Source: Stenotrophomonas maltophilia
Lineage (GTDB): Bacteria; Pseudomonadota; Gammaproteobacteria; Xanthomonadales; Xanthomonadaceae
Direction of reading: 5' to 3'
DNA: 42,506 nt
NCBI RefSeq assembly: GCF_004684085.1
Contig: NZ_SRHZ01000037.1
Coordinates: forward strand, 1-42,506
A program made the translations under genes and the position numbers. Positions 11,001 to 17,755 of this stretch are shown piece after piece (the first letter of the stretch is position 1; every line of letters begins with the position of its first letter). The notes beneath the pieces were generated by a model. It did no database searches, had not been told where the DNA came from, and saw only the letters and a list, made by a program, of their open reading frames with translations.

Positions 11001-11124
11001 CCTGCTGTTCCTGCCCACCATCTATGCGGTGCTGGATGACCTGCGCAATGCCGTTGCGCGGCTGATCCAGCGCGCTCGTGGGCGGGAAGCGGTACAGCCG
11101 GGCGCTATCGATCCGGTGCCGTGA
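8032..11124 (+). CDS. RND efflux transporter permease 2 (altered proton relay)
   Basis: The protein has 1030 residues, the normal size for a hydrophobe/amphiphile exporter of the RND superfamily, with two sets of six membrane helices and two periplasmic loops. Compared with its neighbour, the TM4 motif reads VDNAVV (Asp398-Asn399) rather than Asp-Asp, and the TM10 lysine position is Asn910 (VVNNGIVMIE). A Gly-rich segment (about residues 636-648) interrupts the second periplasmic loop. Both motif variants occur in other RND branches, so the protein need not be inactive, but its proton pathway must differ from AcrB. It overlaps the previous gene by 4 nt and ends the operon; a strong terminator follows at 11195-11235. 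Adaptor plus two different pumps resembles MdtABC, where the two pumps form a mixed trimer. Confidence 0.92.
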   Translation: MSVAEFSIRRPVTTIMCFVSLVVIGLIASFRLPLEALPDISAPFLFVQIPYTGSTPEEVERTIIRPVEESLATMTGIKRMRSSATSEAALIYIEFSDWDRDIAIAASDARERIDAIRSDLPDDLQRYNVFKWSSSDQPVLKVRLASTTDLTTAYDMLDREFKRRIERIPGVARVDITGAPPNEVEIAIDPNRLNAHGLSINELSERLRTLNFSISAGQIDDNGQRVRVQPVGEITDLQEMRDLVINAKGLRLGDIAEVRLKPARMNYGRRLDGNPAVGLDIFKERSANLVEVSRAALAEVEAIRAEPAMRDVQIKVIDNQGKAVTSSLLELAEAGGVGLILSVTVLFFFLRHWPSTLMVTLAIPICFTITLGFMYFVGVTLNILTMMGLLLAVGMLVDNAVVVVESIYQERERMPGQPRLASIIGTRNVAIALSAGTLCHCIVFVPNLFGETNNISIFMAQIAITISVSLLASWLVAVSLIPMLSARMTTPKLVHSKTGLIARLQRRYAQLLDWSLHHRGWSLLGILLVVLISLVPMKLTKIDMFGGDGGKDIFIGYMWKGAYTYRQMSEEVARVEAWVEQNRERLHVKQVYSWYSEQEGSSTVVTLDEKYAKDIKALQEELRKGLPKSARTDYFVGNQGGDGGGGGNQGVQVQLVGDSSSMLQEIGQEVVPLLAQRAELRDVRIDNGEKGGELKVRVDRERAAAFGFNAEQVASFVGLALRGAPMREFRRGDNEVPVWVRFAGAEQSSPEDLAGFSVRTGDGRSVPLLSLVTVDIGSSATQIGRTNRQTTLTIKANLAEKITAPDGRKAMESVLKPMNFPAGYGFTFDGGDYGNDDEAMQQMVFNLLIALVMIYVVMAAVFESLLFPAAIMSGVLFSIFGVFWLFWITGTSFGIMSFIGILVLMGVVVNNGIVMIEHINNLRRGGMGRTQALVEGSRERLRPIMMTMGTAILAMVPISLTNTQMFGNGPEYAPMARAIAGGLAFSTVVSLLFLPTIYAVLDDLRNAVARLIQRARGREAVQPGAIDPVP

Positions 11125-11130
11125 TGCTTC

Positions 11131-11154
11131 GGTAGCGCCGGGTCATGCCCGGCG
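11131..11154 (+). repeat. SMAG-type palindrome after the RND operon
   Basis: GGTAGCGCCGGG-tcat-GCCCGGCG has the GTAG head and GCCGGGC/GCCCGGC arms (one mismatch near the loop). It lies in the 3' region of the efflux operon, ahead of the terminator. Confidence 0.7.
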
Positions 11155-11194
11155 AAATGTGCGTAGCGACGCACAGCAACAAGGTGTAGTGGTG

Positions 11195-11235
11195 GGGGGA
11201 GACCGGTCGTAGTGGGGCGGTCTCCCCCTTTTTTT
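11195..11235 (+). terminator. Rho-independent terminator of the RND efflux operon
   Basis: GGGGGAGACCG (11195-11205) pairs perfectly with CGGTCTCCCCC (11218-11228) and is followed by seven T residues. The T-tract is on the plus-strand side, so it ends the efflux transcript before the converging dioxygenase gene. Confidence 0.88.
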
Positions 11236-11244
11236 CGGGTTGGG

Positions 11245-12090
11245 TCAGGCCTTGCGCAGGAACCAGGTGCGGCGGGTGTACTCGTGACCGAAGTCCACCT
11301 GCCCGAACCGCGCGATCTCACGCTGGCCACGCCGGTAGTAGCGCCAGGGTGCCTTGTCCAGCGCAGGTGTCTGCCCGAAGAAGACATCCATGTGGCCCAC
11401 CGGCATCGACTTCGGGGTCACATGCATGACCACGCTGCGACGGGTTCCGGCAGAGGGATGGGGGGCGCCGCCGTGGAACAGCTGGGGGTGCCAGACGATC
11501 ACGTCGCCCGGTTGCACATGCACTGACTGCGGTTGCAGGCCAGCGTCTTCGCACTGGCGCGCCACTGCATTCTGGTAGGCGGTCCAGCCCTCCGGCGACA
11601 TGGCGCTGACCGGGTTGTCGCCGAAAACCGTGCGTCGCAGCGCCTGCACATCGATGGGCGACAGCAGGTGGCTGCCTGGGACCACGCGGAGTGGACCATT
11701 GCTGTCATCAACTGCGTCCAGTGCCGTCCACACTCCCAGGTAGCGTTCGCCAGGGGAGGTGCAGAACAGCGGTGTATCGCGGTGCAATGACTGTTCCGAT
11801 CCGCGCTCGTAGTAGAGGCTGGTGTAGAGCGTGGTGGGTTCGCCGAGGAAGCGGTCGCAGACCTCGATGGCCGGATTGTCGGTGAGCAGACGGGTCAGCG
11901 CATCCACCGCCAGGTGCAGATTGACGACCCGATACATGCGCTTGTGATCGTCCAGGTTGCGCGACACCACCTTTGGATTGCGCTGTTTGAAACGCGCGAT
12001 GCGCTCGTTGATGTCCTGGACCAGGGCGGGTGCGATGGCCTGGCGCACCACCACGTAACCATCGCGCATCAGTGCATCGTATGCATCCAT
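11245..12090 (-). CDS. Phytanoyl-CoA dioxygenase (PhyH) family Fe(II)/2-oxoglutarate oxygenase
   Basis: The protein has 281 residues, soluble and probably cytoplasmic. It shows the metal-binding facial triad of the family: His103 and Asp105 in SLHRDTP, and a distal His206 in QLFHGG. Arg217 or Arg218 in GTRRSV, eleven or twelve residues later, suits the 2-oxoglutarate carboxylate. VPGSH near residue 137 is a further family signature. Such enzymes hydroxylate small molecules or acyl chains using O2 and 2-oxoglutarate; the substrate cannot be deduced and no biosynthetic neighbours help. The gene stands alone between the efflux operon and the TraB-family gene. Its ATG is preceded by AAGGAGG, the strongest ribosome binding site I saw in the window, so translation may be efficient. 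Confidence 0.88.
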   Translation of the reverse strand: MDAYDALMRDGYVVVRQAIAPALVQDINERIARFKQRNPKVVSRNLDDHKRMYRVVNLHLAVDALTRLLTDNPAIEVCDRFLGEPTTLYTSLYYERGSEQSLHRDTPLFCTSPGERYLGVWTALDAVDDSNGPLRVVPGSHLLSPIDVQALRRTVFGDNPVSAMSPEGWTAYQNAVARQCEDAGLQPQSVHVQPGDVIVWHPQLFHGGAPHPSAGTRRSVVMHVTPKSMPVGHMDVFFGQTPALDKAPWRYYRRGQREIARFGQVDFGHEYTRRTWFLRKA

Positions 12091-12100
12091 TCGAGTTTTT

Positions 12101-12107
12101 CCTCCTT
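12101..12107 (-). promoter_or_regulatory. Strong Shine-Dalgarno site of the PhyH-family gene
   Basis: AAGGAGG on the minus strand lies 10 nt before the ATG at 12090. It fixes the start codon and contrasts with the weak or absent sites before most other genes here. Confidence 0.75.
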
Positions 12108-12123
12108 GAATGTCGAGTAAAGC

Positions 12124-12175
12124 GTGCCAACCAAGGTTGGCACCTGCCTGTAGCGCCGGGCCATGCCCGGCGGGG
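12124..12175. repeat. GTGCCAACC palindrome plus SMAG unit
   Basis: GTGCCAACC-aa-GGTTGGCAC (12124-12143) is a perfect 9-bp hairpin. GTAGCGCCGGGC-cat-GCCCGGCG follows at 12150-12173. Both lie between the TraB-family gene and the dioxygenase gene, both on the minus strand. Confidence 0.75.
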
Positions 12176-12183
12176 TACTGTGG

Positions 12184-13404
12184 TCAGCCCGCCACCTTGC
12201 CCCACACCTTGAACGTGGTCAGCCACAGGCCGAGCATGCTGCCGATGTTGGTCAGCATGAAGGTCAGCACCACGCGGGTAACGCGGTTGCGGTACCAGCC
12301 CTTCAGGCTCTGCGCATCGTCGCGCAGCTTCAGGAAGTCCTCGTAGGCCGGCTTGCGCAGGCGTGCTTCCACCAGCGCCGAGAACGCACCGGTCGGAATG
12401 CTCAGGCGGAACGGCTTGAACGGCGCCACTGCGATCGCCGTAAGGACGCTCAGCGGATGGCCGCCGGCCAGCAGGCAGCCCAGGCCCGCCAGGCCGCCGG
12501 TGTACATCGCCCAGGTCGCCAGCAGCTCGGTGCCCACGCCCAACCCGCCGCGGTAGAAGCCCACGCCGATGCCGGTCGCCACGATGGCCAGGATGCCCAG
12601 CGTGAACCACGGAATGTTGCGCTTCTTCGGCACCGATTCGAGCTCGGCGCGCAGCGGCGCCGGTGCTTCGGTGTCGGTTTCCAGATAGCGCGCCAGCCCC
12701 GCCAGGTGACCGGCACCGACCACCGCCAGCACCTCGCGCTGCTGCGGGTCGCGTGCCTCACGCAGGCGCGTGGCCATGTAGCGGTCGCGCTCGCCGATGA
12801 TGGTCTCGTACAGCGCCGGGCTCTCGCTGGCGAATTCGCCGAAGCTCGATTCCAGCATGTCGCCCTGCTTGAGCTTCTCGATCTCGTTCTCGCCCACTTC
12901 CTCGGAGGAGAACAGGCCGGCGCCGAGGCCGGCGACCAGCTTCAGCTTGCCGAAGAAGCCCAGCCGCTGCGAGGCACGGCGGAAGGTCAGGCCGACTTCG
13001 CGGTCGATCAGGTGCACCGGCAGGTTGCGCTCGCGCGCCAGTTCCACCGCACGCTTCAGTTCCGCGCCGGGCTCGATGTCGAGCTGTTCGGCCAGGCGAC
13101 GCTGGTAGGCGGACAGGGCCAGATTGGCGGCGAACAGGGCGACACGACCCTTGCGGATCACCTCGACCAGATCGAGCTTGGCCAGCGTGTCCGGATCGCT
13201 CAGTGCCTGCAGGCGTTGCGGGTCCAGTTCAACGGCAACGGCATCGAAGCGGCCGCTGTCGATGGCCTTTTCCACCGCCTCGACGCTGGCGCGGGAAACG
13301 TGGGCGGTGCCCAGCAGGGTGTAGCGCACGCCGTCGCGTTCAACGACGCGCACCGGCTGGCCGGCGAACAGGTCGTCACCGGTTTCGGGAAGGGTTTCAG
13401 TCAT
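12184..13404 (-). CDS. TraB/PrgY-family membrane protein
   Basis: The protein has 406 residues. The N-terminal half carries the conserved family motifs: LLGTAHVS near residue 30, AVELDPQR near residue 60 and a GAGHLAG motif near residue 220. The C-terminal third contains several hydrophobic stretches (FTLGILAIVATGIGVGF; a long stretch around the ATWAMYTGG region; LTFMLTNIGSMLGLW), so it is probably an inner-membrane protein. The family includes enterococcal TraB/PrgY, which reduce pheromone activity, and eukaryotic TRABD; its fold is related to EreA/ChaN-like putative hydrolases. The biochemical role of bacterial members is unsettled. I chose ATG 13404, 4 bases past the end of the GNAT gene; ATG 13416, overlapping it, is equally possible as neither has a clear ribosome binding site. 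It is probably the last gene of the aguB-GNAT-TraB operon. Confidence 0.8.
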   Translation of the reverse strand: MTETLPETGDDLFAGQPVRVVERDGVRYTLLGTAHVSRASVEAVEKAIDSGRFDAVAVELDPQRLQALSDPDTLAKLDLVEVIRKGRVALFAANLALSAYQRRLAEQLDIEPGAELKRAVELARERNLPVHLIDREVGLTFRRASQRLGFFGKLKLVAGLGAGLFSSEEVGENEIEKLKQGDMLESSFGEFASESPALYETIIGERDRYMATRLREARDPQQREVLAVVGAGHLAGLARYLETDTEAPAPLRAELESVPKKRNIPWFTLGILAIVATGIGVGFYRGGLGVGTELLATWAMYTGGLAGLGCLLAGGHPLSVLTAIAVAPFKPFRLSIPTGAFSALVEARLRKPAYEDFLKLRDDAQSLKGWYRNRVTRVVLTFMLTNIGSMLGLWLTTFKVWGKVAG

Positions 13405-13408
13405 GGAT

Positions 13409-13939
13409 TCATTCATTGGAAGGTGCGGTGTCAGCGCCATCGCCGAGCGCGCGCTGCATCTGCACGGTGTCCAGCCAGCGGCCGTGCTTGCGGCCGAGGC
13501 CACGGAACACGCCCACCAGCTCGAAGCCGAAGCGTTCGTGCAGCTTGATGGAGGCGGCGTTGGTCGGCTCGCCGATCACCGCCACCATCTGCCGGTAGCC
13601 ACGCGCGATGCAGGCGTCGATCAAGGCCTGCAGCAGGCCGGTGCCCACGCCTTTGCCCTGGAACGCGGCATCGACGTAGACCGAGTTCTCCACGGTCCAT
13701 TGGTAGGCGATGCGCGTGCGATAGGTGTTGGCGTAGGCATAGCCGGCCACCTGGCCGTCGATCTCGGCGACCAGGTAGGGAAAGCCACGGTCGATGATGT
13801 CGCGCATGCGGCGCAGCATCTCGGACGCGTCGGGAATGTCGTACTCGTAGGTGTTGACGAAGTCGGTCACTTCCACCGCGTAGATCGCGGTGATCGCATC
13901 GATGTCGGCCGGGCCGGCATCACGGATGAGGACGGCCAT
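13409..13939 (-). CDS. GNAT N-acetyltransferase, phosphinothricin/methionine-sulfone acetyltransferase-like
   Basis: The protein has 176 residues, a single GNAT fold. The acetyl-CoA pyrophosphate-binding loop QGKGVGTGLL is near residue 95. The N-terminus (IRDAGPADIDAITAIYAVEV), the central TYRTRIAYQWTVENSVYV region and the GVFRGLGRKHGRWLDTV end resemble the Pat/Bar/MnaT group, which acetylate L-phosphinothricin, methionine sulfoximine or methionine sulfone. Annotation of this group usually overstates resistance; natural substrates are amino-acid-like. It begins 14 nt after aguB with GGAG suitably placed, so it is translated from the same message. That position hints at a link with amine or polyamine metabolism, but the sequence does not prove one. 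Confidence 0.85.
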   Translation of the reverse strand: MAVLIRDAGPADIDAITAIYAVEVTDFVNTYEYDIPDASEMLRRMRDIIDRGFPYLVAEIDGQVAGYAYANTYRTRIAYQWTVENSVYVDAAFQGKGVGTGLLQALIDACIARGYRQMVAVIGEPTNAASIKLHERFGFELVGVFRGLGRKHGRWLDTVQMQRALGDGADTAPSNE

Positions 13940-13953
13940 GCGCGGGCTCCGGC

Positions 13954-14841
13954 TCAGTCGATGTAGCGCTTGAGCAGGTCGCCGTAGGCATCGATGCGGC
14001 GATCACGCAGGAACGGCCAGATTCGGCGCACGTGTTCGCTGCGCTGCAGGTCGACGTCGCACAGCAGCACAGTGGCATCAGTGCCGGCTTCGGCCAGGAA
14101 TTCGCCCTGCGGGCCCAGCACGTGGCTGTTGCCCCAGAACTGGATGCCCGAAGCGCCGAGCGGCGAGGCCTCGTGGCCGACGCGGTTGCAGCTCAGCACC
14201 GGCAGGCCGTTGGCCACGGCGTGGCCGCGGTGGCTCAGCACCCAGGCGTCGCGCTGGCGGGTCTTCTCGTCCTGCACGTCGTCCGGGTCCCAGCCGATCG
14301 CGGTCGGATACAGCAGCAGCTCGGCGCCGGCCAGCGCCATCAGGCGCGCCGCTTCCGGGTACCACTGGTCCCAGCACACCAGCACGCCAAGGCGGCCGAC
14401 CGAAGTGTCGATCGGCGTGAAGCCGATGTCGCCCGGGGTGAAGTAGAACTTCTCGTAGAAGCCCGGATCATCCGGGATGTGCATCTTGCGGTACTTGCCC
14501 AGCAACGTGCCGTCCTTCTCGAAGACGACGGCGGTGTTGTGGTACAGGCCGGCAGCGCGGCGCTCGAACAGCGAGCCGACCAGCACCACGCCGTGCTTCT
14601 TCGCCAGCGCGCCCAGGCGCTCGGTGCTCGGGCCCGGAATCGGCTCGGCCAGATCGAACTCGTCCACCGACTCGTGCTGGCAGAAGTACGGACCGTTGTG
14701 CAGTTCCTGCAGCAGCACCAGCTTGGCACCCTGTGCAGCCGCCTCGGCCACGCGTGCTTCGATCACCGCCAGGTTGGCGGCGGCATCACCGTGGTTGCGC
14801 TCCTGGATCAGGGCGACGGTAAGGGGGCTGCGCGAGTTCAT
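13954..14841 (-). CDS. aguB: N-carbamoylputrescine amidohydrolase
   Basis: The protein has 295 residues and belongs to the nitrilase superfamily. The catalytic triad is visible: Glu46 (LQELHNG), Lys119 (KYRKMHIPDD) and Cys156 (VCWDQWYPEA). The enzyme hydrolyses N-carbamoylputrescine to putrescine, CO2 and ammonia, the last step of the arginine-decarboxylase route. The pairing with agmatine deiminase immediately upstream makes the assignment secure. ATG 14841 is chosen because the domain starts within a few residues and AGGA lies about 10 nt upstream. It is separated from aguA by 164 nt holding an inverted SMAG pair, and is followed after 14 nt by the acetyltransferase gene. It is cytoplasmic. 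Confidence 0.95.
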   Translation of the reverse strand: MNSRSPLTVALIQERNHGDAAANLAVIEARVAEAAAQGAKLVLLQELHNGPYFCQHESVDEFDLAEPIPGPSTERLGALAKKHGVVLVGSLFERRAAGLYHNTAVVFEKDGTLLGKYRKMHIPDDPGFYEKFYFTPGDIGFTPIDTSVGRLGVLVCWDQWYPEAARLMALAGAELLLYPTAIGWDPDDVQDEKTRQRDAWVLSHRGHAVANGLPVLSCNRVGHEASPLGASGIQFWGNSHVLGPQGEFLAEAGTDATVLLCDVDLQRSEHVRRIWPFLRDRRIDAYGDLLKRYID

Positions 14842-14927
14842 GCGGGGCGTTCCTGCGGGGGAAAACCTGCATGTTAGCGCGGATGGGATGCCGCGGCGTG
14901 TCGGCCGCTGAATGGGTGCATGCAACC

Positions 14928-14999
14928 GGTAGCGCCGGGCCATGCCCGGCGGATTTTCCAGATGCCGCTGCGCTCGCCGGGCATGGCCCGGCGCTACCG
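14928..14999. repeat. Inverted SMAG pair between aguA and aguB
   Basis: GGTAGCGCCGGGC-cat-GCCCGGCG (14928-14951) is followed by its inverse CGCCGGGC-atg-GCCCGGCGCTACC (14975-14998). The arms can form either two small hairpins or one long one. Its position inside the probable aguAB message suggests an effect on RNA processing or stability, as for REP elements (inference). Confidence 0.82.
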
Positions 15000-15005
15000 C
15001 GCGAT

Positions 15006-16043
15006 TTACGCCTTCAGCAGCCCTGCCGGCAGCTGCATGGTGATGCAGTGCAGGCTGCCGTTCTGCCAGATCAGCGAGCGGCAGGGCACCTGCACGATCT
15101 CGCGGCCGGGATGCGCCTGCGCCAGCACGTCGCGGGCCAGGTCGTCGGCCGGATCGCCGTAGGCCGGCATCAGCACCGCACCGTTGACGATCAGGTAATT
15201 GGCGTACGACGCGGCCAGGCGACGGCCTTCGTCGATCACCGGCTGTGCCCACGGCAGCGGGAACAGGCGGTAGGGCTGGCCATCCTTTGTGCGCAGCGCG
15301 GCCAGTTCGTTGCCCATCGCCTGCAGTTCGGCGTAGTGCGAGTCGCTCTGGTCGTCGCAGGCCTGGTAGACGATGCTGTCGGCCGAGGCGAAGCGGGCGA
15401 GGGTGTCGATGTGGGCGTCGGTGTCGTCGCCTTCCAGATAGCCGTGGTCGAGCCACAGCACGCGGTCCTGCTGCAGCCAGTCGGCCAGGTCGGCGCTCAG
15501 GCTGGCGCGGTCACGGTCCGGGTGGCGTTCGTGCAGGCACTTCCAGGTGGTCAGCAGGGTGCCTTCGCCGTCGGTCTCGATGCCGCCGCCCTCCAGGGCG
15601 AACGGAATGCTGCGCACCGCTGCATCGTTGAATACGCCGGCCTGGTCGAGTACGCCCACCAGCTGGTCATCCAGGGTGGCGTCGAACTTGCCGCCCCAGC
15701 CGGTGAAGCGGAAGTCCAGCAGCTGGAAGCTGCCATCGGCGCGGCGCAGGGTGATCGGGCCGGAGTCACGCAGCCAGGTATCGTCGTAGGCCGCCGTGGT
15801 GAAGTGGACCTTGTCCATGTCGATGCGGTTGGAGCGCAGCCGCATTTCGGCATAGGTCTCCACGTCGTCGTCGGCCACGCAGATCAGCACCGGCTGGAAG
15901 CGGGTGATCGCTGCAACCAGCGCGATGTAGGTCTCTTCCACCTGGCCCAGGCGGTCGGCCCAGTCGGTATCGGCGGTGGGCCAGGCAATCAGGATGCCGC
16001 TCTGGGCTTCCCATTCGGCAGGAAAACGAAGGGTCTGGTTCAT
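15006..16043 (-). CDS. aguA: Agmatine deiminase
   Basis: The protein has 345 residues, of the guanidine-modifying (pentein) family, converting agmatine to N-carbamoylputrescine and ammonia. The N-terminal FPAEWEAQSGILIAWP motif, the EGGGIETDGEGTLL segment with its active-site acidic residues, LDHGYLEGDDTDAHID with the catalytic His region, and the C-terminal nucleophile Cys333 (LHCITMQLP) fit AguA. The motif around the cysteine is slightly divergent (NGSLHCITMQ rather than the common GGIHCITQQ). It is the first gene of the putrescine pair, with aguB downstream on the same strand. The sequence shows GCGAGACC before the ATG, a weak ribosome binding site. It is cytoplasmic. Confidence 0.94.
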   Translation of the reverse strand: MNQTLRFPAEWEAQSGILIAWPTADTDWADRLGQVEETYIALVAAITRFQPVLICVADDDVETYAEMRLRSNRIDMDKVHFTTAAYDDTWLRDSGPITLRRADGSFQLLDFRFTGWGGKFDATLDDQLVGVLDQAGVFNDAAVRSIPFALEGGGIETDGEGTLLTTWKCLHERHPDRDRASLSADLADWLQQDRVLWLDHGYLEGDDTDAHIDTLARFASADSIVYQACDDQSDSHYAELQAMGNELAALRTKDGQPYRLFPLPWAQPVIDEGRRLAASYANYLIVNGAVLMPAYGDPADDLARDVLAQAHPGREIVQVPCRSLIWQNGSLHCITMQLPAGLLKA

Positions 16044-16082
16044 GGTCTCGCTACGCAGGCCCGCGCACGGCGGGTAAAGGGG

Positions 16083-16412
16083 TCAACGGATCGGCGGTTT
16101 CGGGCCGATTTCGTTCGGGTCCGCCTGGTTGGCCACCACGTTGATCACCTTCTGCTTCTCGAAGTAGACGGTGAACTGCGGGTACACCCAGCGGTTGATG
16201 GTCGGCCATTGCCGTTTCTGCCCGCCGCGCGGCTGCAGCTGCTCGCTCGGCGCACCGAACTGCGCCTGTACCTGCTGCATGCTCTGGCCGCGCACGGGCA
16301 GGGCACCGGCCGGCTTTTCGCGGGCACGGTCGACAAGCAGGGTGTCGGCCAGCGCCGGCGTGGCGGCGGCCAGGGTGGCCATCACGGCCAGGGCGGACAG
16401 GTAACGCTTCAT
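16083..16412 (-). CDS. Small exported protein, SmpA/OmlA (BamE)-like fold suspected
   Basis: The protein has 109 residues. It has a clear signal peptide (about residues 1-22, cleavage after ALA in TPALAD), so it is periplasmic; there is no lipobox cysteine. The mature part contains SMQQVQAQFGAPSEQL, the 'xxQVxxxFGxP' pattern of BamE/OmlA-like domains, then WVYPQFTVYFEKQKVINVVA, which reads as beta strands. The function is unknown. It ends 39 nt before aguA on the same strand, so it could share the transcript, but no functional connection is visible. Confidence 0.72.
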   Translation of the reverse strand: MKRYLSALAVMATLAAATPALADTLLVDRAREKPAGALPVRGQSMQQVQAQFGAPSEQLQPRGGQKRQWPTINRWVYPQFTVYFEKQKVINVVANQADPNEIGPKPPIR

Positions 16413-16480
16413 CTCGAACTACTCCCCAGTGGTCAAGAAAGGCGATTACAGCAAAAACGGCAGGAAAAAGCCGCATAAAC

Positions 16481-16506
16481 AAAAAACCGCCCGAAGGCGG
16501 TTTTTT
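16481..16506. terminator. Bidirectional rho-independent terminator after rpmJ
   Basis: AAAAAACCGCC (16481-16491) pairs with GGCGGTTTTTT (16496-16506) across a CGAA tetraloop. It can terminate in both directions. Here it mainly ends rpmJ on the minus strand and isolates the gene for the small exported protein. Confidence 0.9.
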
Positions 16507-16558
16507 GCATCGGGTCGGCCCCGCGTAGGGCCAGCCGCAGCCGGGAAGGCTGTTGGGC

Positions 16559-16684
16559 TTAGCGCTGACGCGCCTTGAAACGCGGGTTCGACTTGCAGAT
16601 GACGAAGATCTTGCCACGACGACGCACGACCTTGCAGTCACGGTGACGGGCCTTCGCCGACTTCAGGGAGGACAGGACTTTCAT
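16559..16684 (-). CDS. rpmJ: 50S ribosomal protein L36, zinc-independent (C-minus) form
   Basis: The protein has 41 residues, rich in Arg/Lys, beginning [11 protein letters not shown] and ending NPRFKARQR. Aligned by eye with E. coli L36, whose zinc ligands are C11, C14, C27 and H33, this protein keeps only two cysteines (Cys17 and Cys30). The other two positions are His14 and Phe36. It is therefore of the YkgO/C-minus type. In many bacteria such forms are Zur-regulated spares; I see no Zur box here. A good promoter (TTGAAA-N18-TAGAAT on the minus strand) lies upstream and a strong terminator downstream, so it is monocistronic. It is divergent from cmk. Confidence 0.93.
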   Translation of the reverse strand: MKVLSSLKSAKARHRDCKVVRRRGKIFVICKSNPRFKARQR

Positions 16685-16776
16685 GGCATACCTCGGCGTA
16701 AACAGTAGTTGTTCGGGTGGAGCGTGGCCGCGATATGCGAAAGACAATCGGCAGTTGACGCTCGTTCAAGCCCGCC

Positions 16777-16806
16777 ATTCTACCGGGCTTTTCCTCGTGG
16801 TTTCAA
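16777..16806 (-). promoter_or_regulatory. Promoter of rpmJ
   Basis: On the minus strand TTGAAA (16806-16801) and TAGAAT (16782-16777) are spaced 18 bp. The predicted start near 16770 gives a leader of about 85 nt. Confidence 0.6.
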
Positions 16807-16848
16807 GTGGTTGCACAAAAGATCCCGCTGGGGGCGTCTGGCAGGGGC

Positions 16849-16854
16849 TAGAAT
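16849..16854 (+). promoter_or_regulatory. Candidate -10 box for cmk
   Basis: TAGAAT lies 27 nt before the cmk ATG; no good -35 is present at 16-18 bp. The same hexamer serves the divergent rpmJ promoter. Confidence 0.4.
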
Positions 16855-16881
16855 GGCCTCTTCACACGCTCTGGGATCCCC

Positions 16882-17559
16882 ATGAATCCACTCGCCCCCG
16901 TCCTGACCATCGACGGCCCATCCGGGGCCGGCAAGGGTACCATCAGCCGCATCGTGGCGCGCCGGATGGGCTGGCATTACCTGGATTCGGGCGCGCTGTA
17001 CCGGGCGGTGGGCGTGGCTGCCAGCTGGGCCGACATCGATACCTCCGACGCCTCGGCGCTGGTCCGCTGCACCTTCGATACCCATGTCCAGTTCGTCGAG
17101 CAGGGCGAGTCGATGCGGGTGCTGGTCAACGGCACCGATGCCACTGATGAGTTGCGCCTGGAGACCACCGGGGCGCTGGCGTCGGCCATTGCCGCCATTC
17201 CGGAGGTCCGGGCCGCCCTGAAGGAGCGCCAGCGCGCATTCAGGGAGCTGCCGGGCCTGGTCGCCGACGGCCGTGACATGGGGACGGTGATCTTCCCTGA
17301 CGCCTCCTGTAAGGTCTTCCTGACCGCCAGTGCCGAGGAGCGCGCCGAGCGCCGGCATAAGCAGTTGAAAGACAAGGGGGTTTCTGTTAACTTTGATGAC
17401 CTCCTGCGCGAGATCATGGCCCGCGACGCCCGTGATGCTCAGCGTACCGTGGCGCCCCTGAAGCCGGCAGACGATGCTGTCCTCATCGACACCACAGGCA
17501 TCGGCATCGATGATGTCGTTGCCAGAGTGATGGATCTGCTTCCGGTTCCGGCTGCCTGA
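16882..17559 (+). CDS. cmk: Cytidylate kinase
   Basis: The protein has 225 residues. It phosphorylates CMP and dCMP with ATP, recycling cytidine nucleotides in the cytoplasm. The P-loop GPSGAGKGT begins near residue 12, followed by [23 protein letters not shown] and the lid arginines in RAERRHKQL. These are the standard signatures of CMP kinase, and the length is normal. The gene precedes rpsA, an order conserved in many gammaproteobacteria. The start has only GGGATC as a weak ribosome binding site. It is separated from rpsA by 196 nt, room for a separate rpsA promoter or leader. Confidence 0.96.
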   Translation: MNPLAPVLTIDGPSGAGKGTISRIVARRMGWHYLDSGALYRAVGVAASWADIDTSDASALVRCTFDTHVQFVEQGESMRVLVNGTDATDELRLETTGALASAIAAIPEVRAALKERQRAFRELPGLVADGRDMGTVIFPDASCKVFLTASAEERAERRHKQLKDKGVSVNFDDLLREIMARDARDAQRTVAPLKPADDAVLIDTTGIGIDDVVARVMDLLPVPAA

Positions 17560-17755
17560 TCCGTTCGCGCGGGAGCACTGCCAGCAACACCGGTGGTGGT
17601 CGCACAAAGCAGTGCTGTACCAGCTCCGTCGCGCAATGATGCGTGGCGGTTTTCCTACTACACACGACCTGCGTTTCCGGGGTCGACCAACAGGCGGGCG
17701 GTCGCCAATCCCTGAAGGGACGCCACCGACCCATGTGTCCAACAGAGTAAATCTA

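Noticed and set aside
8032..11124. RND pump 2 as a pseudogene because of its altered relay residues
   Set aside because: The frame is intact and normal in length, and the DN/N combination occurs in other RND branches, so it is a variant and not decay.
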